64,000 nt of DNA, from NCBI RefSeq assembly GCF_002994745.2, contig NC_037090.1, forward strand, positions 24,626,001-24,690,000, written 5' to 3'. How positions within the stretch are numbered: position 1 is the stretch's first letter; every line of letters begins with the position of its first letter. This document shows, in pieces, positions 59,083 through 64,000 of the stretch. The notes below the pieces were generated by a model that did no database searches, was not told the origin of the DNA, and saw nothing but the letters and a program-made list of their open reading frames with translations. This stretch comes from Rosa chinensis. Lineage: Eukaryota; Streptophyta; Magnoliopsida; Rosales; Rosaceae. A program made the position numbers and the translations under genes.

Positions 59083-59608
59083 ATCCGGAGTAATAAAGGG
59101 ACTGACGAAAAAAGTAGAGACATTGCTCTGAAACAAACCACAGAGGGGTATGGCCCTAACTCACAGGAGTAGGTAAAATTTTTTTTAAAAAAAAGTGCTT
59201 GGTTCCTAAACAAATAGTAAGTAAAGTATCTAGTTCAGATAAAGGGGACCAGAATTGACTTTGGTATGTGATATCCTTTCCCAGAGAGAAGAATCTATCT
59301 CTTTTGTAGGCTCCATATACCAATGGTATATGGCCAAAGCACAGAGACAGACGGCTCCCCTCAAGTCTTTTGAGGGGCTCATCCCTTCGATTCAACCACT
59401 ACCAAGTAGTCAAGTGAAAGTACCTGTGTCGTGATCCCATCTGAATGAAGCCTGCACACTAGAGTCAGGGAAGCACCTCGTCTCAATCTGAAACAACTTG
59501 GAAGGGGATGAGGATAAGGTTAAGGTTTGGACAGTCAGTTTGTGTGTTGTAAACTAAAAGAGTGTTGTGTTCAAAAAAAAAAAACAAACCCATTTCATTT
59601 CTCACACC

Positions 59609-60200
59609 ATGACCAAAAAGTCCAAAACCCTCCCACTACTCGATTCTACTTTCCTCATTTCCCTCACCATTTGCTTCTTCACAATCCATGCCACTGCAAA
59701 ATCCTCAATCTTCTCAGAAAACACCTCCATTGACACTTGGGATCAAGCAAGAGAAGCTAAGCCACCTCCACTTCTACTTCCACGATATCGCCAGCGGTCC
59801 CAACCCAACTTCCATCTGGGTTGCCCGAGCACCCACGTCTAGCAAATCTCCGACGCTGTTTGGCTCTGTATCTATGATCGATGATGCGTTAACTATCGGC
59901 CCCAAAAGGAGCTCCAAAGTTGTGGGAAGGGCACAAGGGTTTTATGCATCTGCCTCACAAAGTGAAAATGCTTTGATGGTGACCATGAACCTGGCTTTCA
60001 CCGAAGGGAAGTTTAATGGCAGCAGTCTTACTGTTGTGGGACGAAACCCTGTTGTTGAAGCTGTAAGAGAGATGCCTATAATCGGTGGAAGTGGACTTTT
60101 TCGGTTTTCTAGGGGATATGTTCAGGCCAAGACTCTCAGGTTCAATGCATCAACTGGAGATGCCGTTGTTGAATATAATGTGTTTGTGTTCCATTATTGA
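59609..60200 (+). pseudogene. Dirigent gene 2, frameshifted after the signal peptide
   Basis: The ATG at 59609 (MTKKSKTLPLLDSTFL) starts a signal peptide, but this frame leaves the family sequence near residue 40 (about 59720-59735). The dirigent domain is in another frame and is open from 59688 to 60200: EKLSHLHFYFHDIASGPNP, VGRAQGFYASASQ, REMPIIGGSGLFRFSRGYV and a final GDAVVEYNVFVFHY. A single-base indel would account for the shift, either a mutation or a sequence error. Translation from 59688 alone would give 170 residues without a secretion signal. It is a paralogue of the gene at 33336. The LINE insertion ends 17 bp upstream of the start codon, so expression from its own promoter is unlikely. 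Confidence 0.85.
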
Positions 60201-60584
60201 TCAACTTGTTCTTGCAGCTTAATTACAGATTTTTTTTTTTTTTTTTAATTCTCTCTGGACAAGAATATTCTTCCTCAATCATGTGTAGTAAGTGAAGTGT
60301 GGTAGGTGGACAGCCTTTGGTTTTTTATATGAATAATATGCATAGGGCTATATGAATGTAAGCAAAAGATCAAATGTAAGCTAGTACCAGTAATGTAGAA
60401 CAGAGAGGGTAAAAGCTTCTTTACAGACATAACTAAAACTTATAACAAGGTTCTACAAGATGAACAGATCGATCAAAAAACAAAAACGAAAACAAAACAA
60501 AAAGCCAAGATGAACAGATAAATGTAATTTTGTAGACAAGCTAATTCGTACCCATGTATGATGACAAGTAAAATTGTAACAGCT
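60201..60584. other. Convergent intergenic gap
   Basis: 3' regions of dirigent gene 2 and the F-box gene. T run at 60230-60246. Otherwise featureless. Confidence 0.5.
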
Positions 60585-61673
60585 CTATTTACCTTCATTC
60601 TTAGGGTAATAACCATTTTCTGGCATCATTATTCCCTTAAAACTTACCAGGCTTGGCTTATGTAATATCTCCCCAGTCTCTCCACATTTGGCCTCTCTCA
60701 TCTCCTCTTTCCTGACAGATGAAAGTCTGTAGTCCCCTTCATCATTGATATGTAAATCAAATTCGGTAGAAGGAATTTTTGTTATTTCCTTAGCAAATTT
60801 TGGACGACCGTCGTTTTTTTTTGGCCCTTTGACGGGAATGATGATCATGTTTGGACTCCATTTTCGCTCCTTATAGTCTTGTAACACCATGAGGTCAAGG
60901 GATTCCTCTTTCATATAACCGACTGATAAGCAGTTATTCCAACGAAGAACACTAACTTCATTCCAGTCCAAGGAAACTCCCTGGGGAAGAGTATTCGTTG
61001 TAAAATGTTCACTCCATAGATCTAAAGATTGAACTTCTAGGTACATATCTTCATCTTCATCAGTAAACGTAATAATTTGAAACAAATGACAAACCCCTTC
61101 AACCTTATTTACTCTGCTATAATATCCTCTAAACGCCCTTTTTTTGCGTAGCTTATTTTGGTCGGGGAGCTCTAAAGGTCTCCACTGCTCATCTTTTCCA
61201 ATGGTTATAACTTTGAATCCAAATGCAGCGGGGACATTTAAATATAGCTTTTCCCAATAAAAACATAGAACTTTACACTCACCAGTGAGTGAGTTAAAAG
61301 CAAAGTCTACTGATGAAGTATATGGAGGTGGATCGGGCAAGTAAAGCACTTGGTGAGTCGCGGGGTTTCTGATACGAAAAACTGTCGAATTACTAGCACT
61401 CTCACTAGCACTCTTCTCCATACACAAGCCTGCACAACTTGAAACAAACTCAAAATTTTCATCATGGGATTTGCAAGGATAAAAGAGCAGCATTGTACTT
61501 GTCCGATCCATATTTTTGAGAATGAAATTGTAATCTTGAATCAAGGAACACCATCGCTTGCACACGCACTTGAACCTTAGCAAAGACTCGACTGGCAGCC
61601 AACTCAAAATCTCAACAATGGAATCAAAGGGAAGTTCTAATCTCCTTTTATTTCTTTCATTGCAAGACATCAT
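60585..61673 (-). CDS. F-box protein with F-box-associated domain
   Basis: 362 residues, single exon. The start ATG ATG (61673) is supported by the domain beginning soon after: ELPFDSIVEILSWLPVES, LLRFKCVCKRWCSLI (residues 13-50) is a canonical F-box. Residues of about 95-300 resemble the F-box-associated region (VFRIRNPATHQVLYLPDPPP, DFAFNSLTGECKVLCFY). The F-box binds the SKP1-like adaptor of SCF ubiquitin ligases, and the C-terminal part would select the substrate, which is unknown. This is one of the largest and fastest-changing plant gene families, so orthology cannot be inferred. No frame breaks are seen. Confidence 0.9.
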   Translation of the reverse strand: MMSCNERNKRRLELPFDSIVEILSWLPVESLLRFKCVCKRWCSLIQDYNFILKNMDRTSTMLLFYPCKSHDENFEFVSSCAGLCMEKSASESASNSTVFRIRNPATHQVLYLPDPPPYTSSVDFAFNSLTGECKVLCFYWEKLYLNVPAAFGFKVITIGKDEQWRPLELPDQNKLRKKRAFRGYYSRVNKVEGVCHLFQIITFTDEDEDMYLEVQSLDLWSEHFTTNTLPQGVSLDWNEVSVLRWNNCLSVGYMKEESLDLMVLQDYKERKWSPNMIIIPVKGPKKNDGRPKFAKEITKIPSTEFDLHINDEGDYRLSSVRKEEMREAKCGETGEILHKPSLVSFKGIMMPENGYYPKNEGK

Positions 61674-63085
61674 CTGCTGTGTGCGACAGAAAGTGAGTTT
61701 TAGTCATCAAATTTAGTGAAACAGTATATACTATAGATTGATAAATAAAACTTATTTTCACTACAATTATGTGGGAAATTCTACTAGTATGTTTAGTCTT
61801 GTTTTAACGAGAGTTCATGAGCTGAGTTATATTGTACTTAATGAACTTGACCTCATCTTTTCCCTATCAATGGCATTGAAATCTTTTCATCGGTATACAC
61901 AAAATATATAAATCTCTTGAATTAGAACGCTAAGAAATTTAATTCAATTGTACAATTAGGGTATTGCTAGTTGAGTTACAAGAAATAAGTACGAAAAACT
62001 AAAACTGACTCTAATTGAATTGTAGCCAAGAGATTTCAATAGCCGTAAGTAAAACAGATTAAAAGAAAAAAGTTCCAATATCCCTCAGCTGGGATAAAGG
62101 ACTAATAGTAGATCCCCTCACTTAATGAATTAAACTGTTACTTAAGTTCCATTTTGAGATGTAAGAAAAGACTCGCAGTGGATCGAACTATTTGAATAAT
62201 CTCCTAACAGATTGAATACAAATAACGTTTGTACATAAGATTGTAAACCATATTCATATTCAAAGAAATACTAAGACTTTATTCTCTGTTGGAGGTATCT
62301 AAAAAACAGAGTGGTATGCATCTGGTCTCTAAGTGACCAAGAATTTTATGATCACATTTAATATCAAGGGTTTAAATCAAATGCAAGAATTTTAAGTGTT
62401 TTTAACTCTTGTTATTAAATCGGCTGACCACATAATTCATGGTTACCGCTAAATGAACACTTTTGCTGAAAAACATCAACAAGATTCAAACAAAAAGCCA
62501 AAAAGAACTTCAGCAAAGCTGCATCTTCATTAGTTTCTTTCAATACGAATGTAGTTAGAAAAACTGGAGGCTACGAGTTCTTTTTTGGCAGGGTACTAAT
62601 TGAAAACATAGAAAACTGCAGATAGGAATTACAAAGTACTTTTTATGTATAGCAAGGCAATCAACCAAGAAGAGACCTAATAATATATCAATACGTACAG
62701 TAACAGTACGTAGTCGATCATCACAGCAAACTGATCGAGAGTCAGAAACCATATGTACTTAAGAGAGCAATGTTCAGAAATATAGCTTATCGGAAAAAAA
62801 AAATGTTCAGAAATATATAGAAAAACAAAGCAGAGAAATCAATATACGTACTTATTAAACGAGTATGCATATGGATGCAAGGTTGCCAAGGTGTTGCTAC
62901 CGGCTTATCATTTGAAAGAAGCCGTAATCTAGTATTTGTGTTAGATAGGGCCAGAGAAAACATTCTAAATTAAAGCGTGTTAGTGTTGGAATAGGAAGCG
63001 GACTACCAAAAAAGATAAGCTCCAAAAGCTTTTACCATCCCCCTTACCCTATCTTATTCGGATATTTGAAAGCTTTTGGACATTC
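61674..63085. other. F-box upstream region, no other gene
   Basis: AT-rich, 1.4 kb. No recognised frames or element ends before the hAT-like terminus at 63086. A short direct repeat of ATGTTCAGAAATATA occurs near 62770 and 62803. Confidence 0.4.
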
Positions 63086-64000
63086 TAGGGATGGCAATGG
63101 GGAGGATAGGGTAAGGGGATTAAATTTCCATCCCCATACCCGACTTCATTCCTCATCCTCTTACCTGCCCCAATCCTCGCAATAAGATACTGGGGATTCC
63201 CTGTCTCCGTCCCCATTGCGGATTAGGTCTCTGTACCCGCCCCAATCCCCGTTAACAACATTACTAATTTATTATATAAAAATTCATACAAATAATTATG
63301 AATTGTAAAATATGAAGTTAAAATCAAAATCAAAATAAAATAAATTTCTTATTTCAATCAAGGAAAATTGACATGTTGATAAAGATCTTTTATTAAAAGA
63401 ATTTTCCTTTTTTTTAACATATTTATTAACACAATTTAAATATTGACAAAAAGATGAAGTTTACATAAATATTTATTTATAAATAATATTAAAATTGTAT
63501 ATAATAAATAATATATTGTTTTAGGGAAACGAGAAATTGAGAGAAAATCGTTGTGTATTCTCATTGATAATAGGGGCCTCTTTATATAGAGGATTACAAT
63601 GCATAGAATCCGAATCATAAAAGGAAAGGTAATCATACATTGAATAGGAATATCTAGATCCTTCTAATTAAACCCTATTACCACTAGGTCAAGTAACCTA
63701 GAGTTTGGGCCAGACACACAAATAAGGATTTACTTGAACACTCCCTTTTGTGTCGCCCAAACGCGGTGCTTTTCTCGTTACCTCGCTAAAAACCTTGCCG
63801 AGTAACAAAAACCCAGTGGGACAAAAATAACCTCGGTCGAAAGGGAAAAAGAGTACAACACACCCTTCACATTTTGAGACCATACATGTAGACACCTCCC
63901 CTGATGTCTGCATCTCCCTCTGATGACTACGGTCATTGGAGTTCGGATAACTTCCACAAACAATGTTACCAACATGTTTCTCGAAAGTGGAATTTAGGCA
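63086..64000. mobile_element. Left end of a hAT-like element containing a copia insertion
   Basis: Starts TAGGGATGGCAATGGGG, a TAGGG-type hAT terminus. It is followed by CCCC-rich subterminal repeats (CATCCCC, CCGCCCCAATCCCCG) to about 63255. The right end lies outside the window. A candidate 8 bp duplication copy on the left is GGACATTC (63078-63085). The copia-4 insertion starts at 63517. Confidence 0.5.
63517..64000 (-). mobile_element. Minus-strand copia element of the copia-3 family, cut by the window edge
   Basis: A 224 bp LTR (63517-63740, plus-strand TGTTTTAGGGAAACGAG ... TTACTTGAACA) is clearly related to the copia-3 LTRs. The polypurine tract (plus-strand CTCCCTTTTGTG) follows, then the 3' end of the internal region, matching 43519 onwards of copia-3. 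This is its 3' LTR; the rest is outside. Confidence 0.85.

Larger units (their letters stand above)
53074..59579 (-). mobile_element. Nearly full-length L1-type LINE
   Basis: A T run at 53074-53087 is the poly-A tail. A 12 bp duplication, AAAAACAAACCC, stands at 53062-53073 and 59580-59591. It encodes ORF1 (59082-57412) and ORF2 (57415-53265) with endonuclease, RT and RNase H, all present but broken by a few frame changes in ORF2. The 5' leader is about 500 bp. The insert separates dirigent gene 2 from its promoter. Confidence 0.9.

Overview
The window is nuclear DNA from a flowering plant. Evidence: intron-containing plant genes (ribosomal protein eL21, a defensin-like gene), dirigent and F-box proteins, plant-type LINE ORF1 (DUF4283 plus CCHC), Ty1/copia retrotransposons and many MITEs. 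A eudicot, perhaps Rosaceae, is my inference from the look of the dirigent proteins and repeats; nothing read here proves it.

Layout. 1-8.0 kb: hAT end, a SINE split by a MITE, an ORF1-only LINE-type retroposon, a broken LINE interrupted by an inverted copia fragment, a SINE-like unit and a Harbinger-type MITE. 8.8-12.2 kb: a two-exon defensin-like gene and the two-exon eL21 gene with telo-box and site II promoter motifs, both on the minus strand. 12.5-30.3 kb: a LINE 3' end and two complete but degenerate copia elements lying one after the other (13727-20897, TSD GCTAT; 21362-30341, TSD TAAAT, the second with an env-like 3' ORF). 32.1-36.5 kb: SINE, hAT element, an intact dirigent gene, two fold-back MITEs, microsatellites and a ~147 bp tandem repeat. 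36.5-42.9 kb: gene-poor, with tandem repeats and MITEs. 42.9-52.8 kb: a three-level nest (solo LTR inside a minus-strand copia inside a hAT element), every level with matching target-site duplications. 53.1-59.6 kb: a nearly full-length LINE inserted 17 bp before the start codon of a second, frameshifted dirigent gene (59.6-60.2 kb). 60.6-61.7 kb: an F-box gene. From 63.1 kb: a hAT-like end that again contains the start of a minus-strand copia of the nested family, cut by the window edge.

Host genes with intact coding sequence: defensin-like, eL21, dirigent 1 and F-box. They are unrelated in function, apart from the two dirigent paralogues, which were probably closer together before transposons separated them.

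The most unusual structure is at 50799-51110 inside the solo LTR. It is an array of ten units. Each has a 13-nt loop built on GCAGTC, flanked by arms that differ between units; in eight units the arms still pair (four of them perfectly, bulged or wobble-paired to 7-9 bp), and in two units the pairing is weak. This looks like covarying stems around a fixed loop. All coordinates and motif matches were read by eye without database searches.
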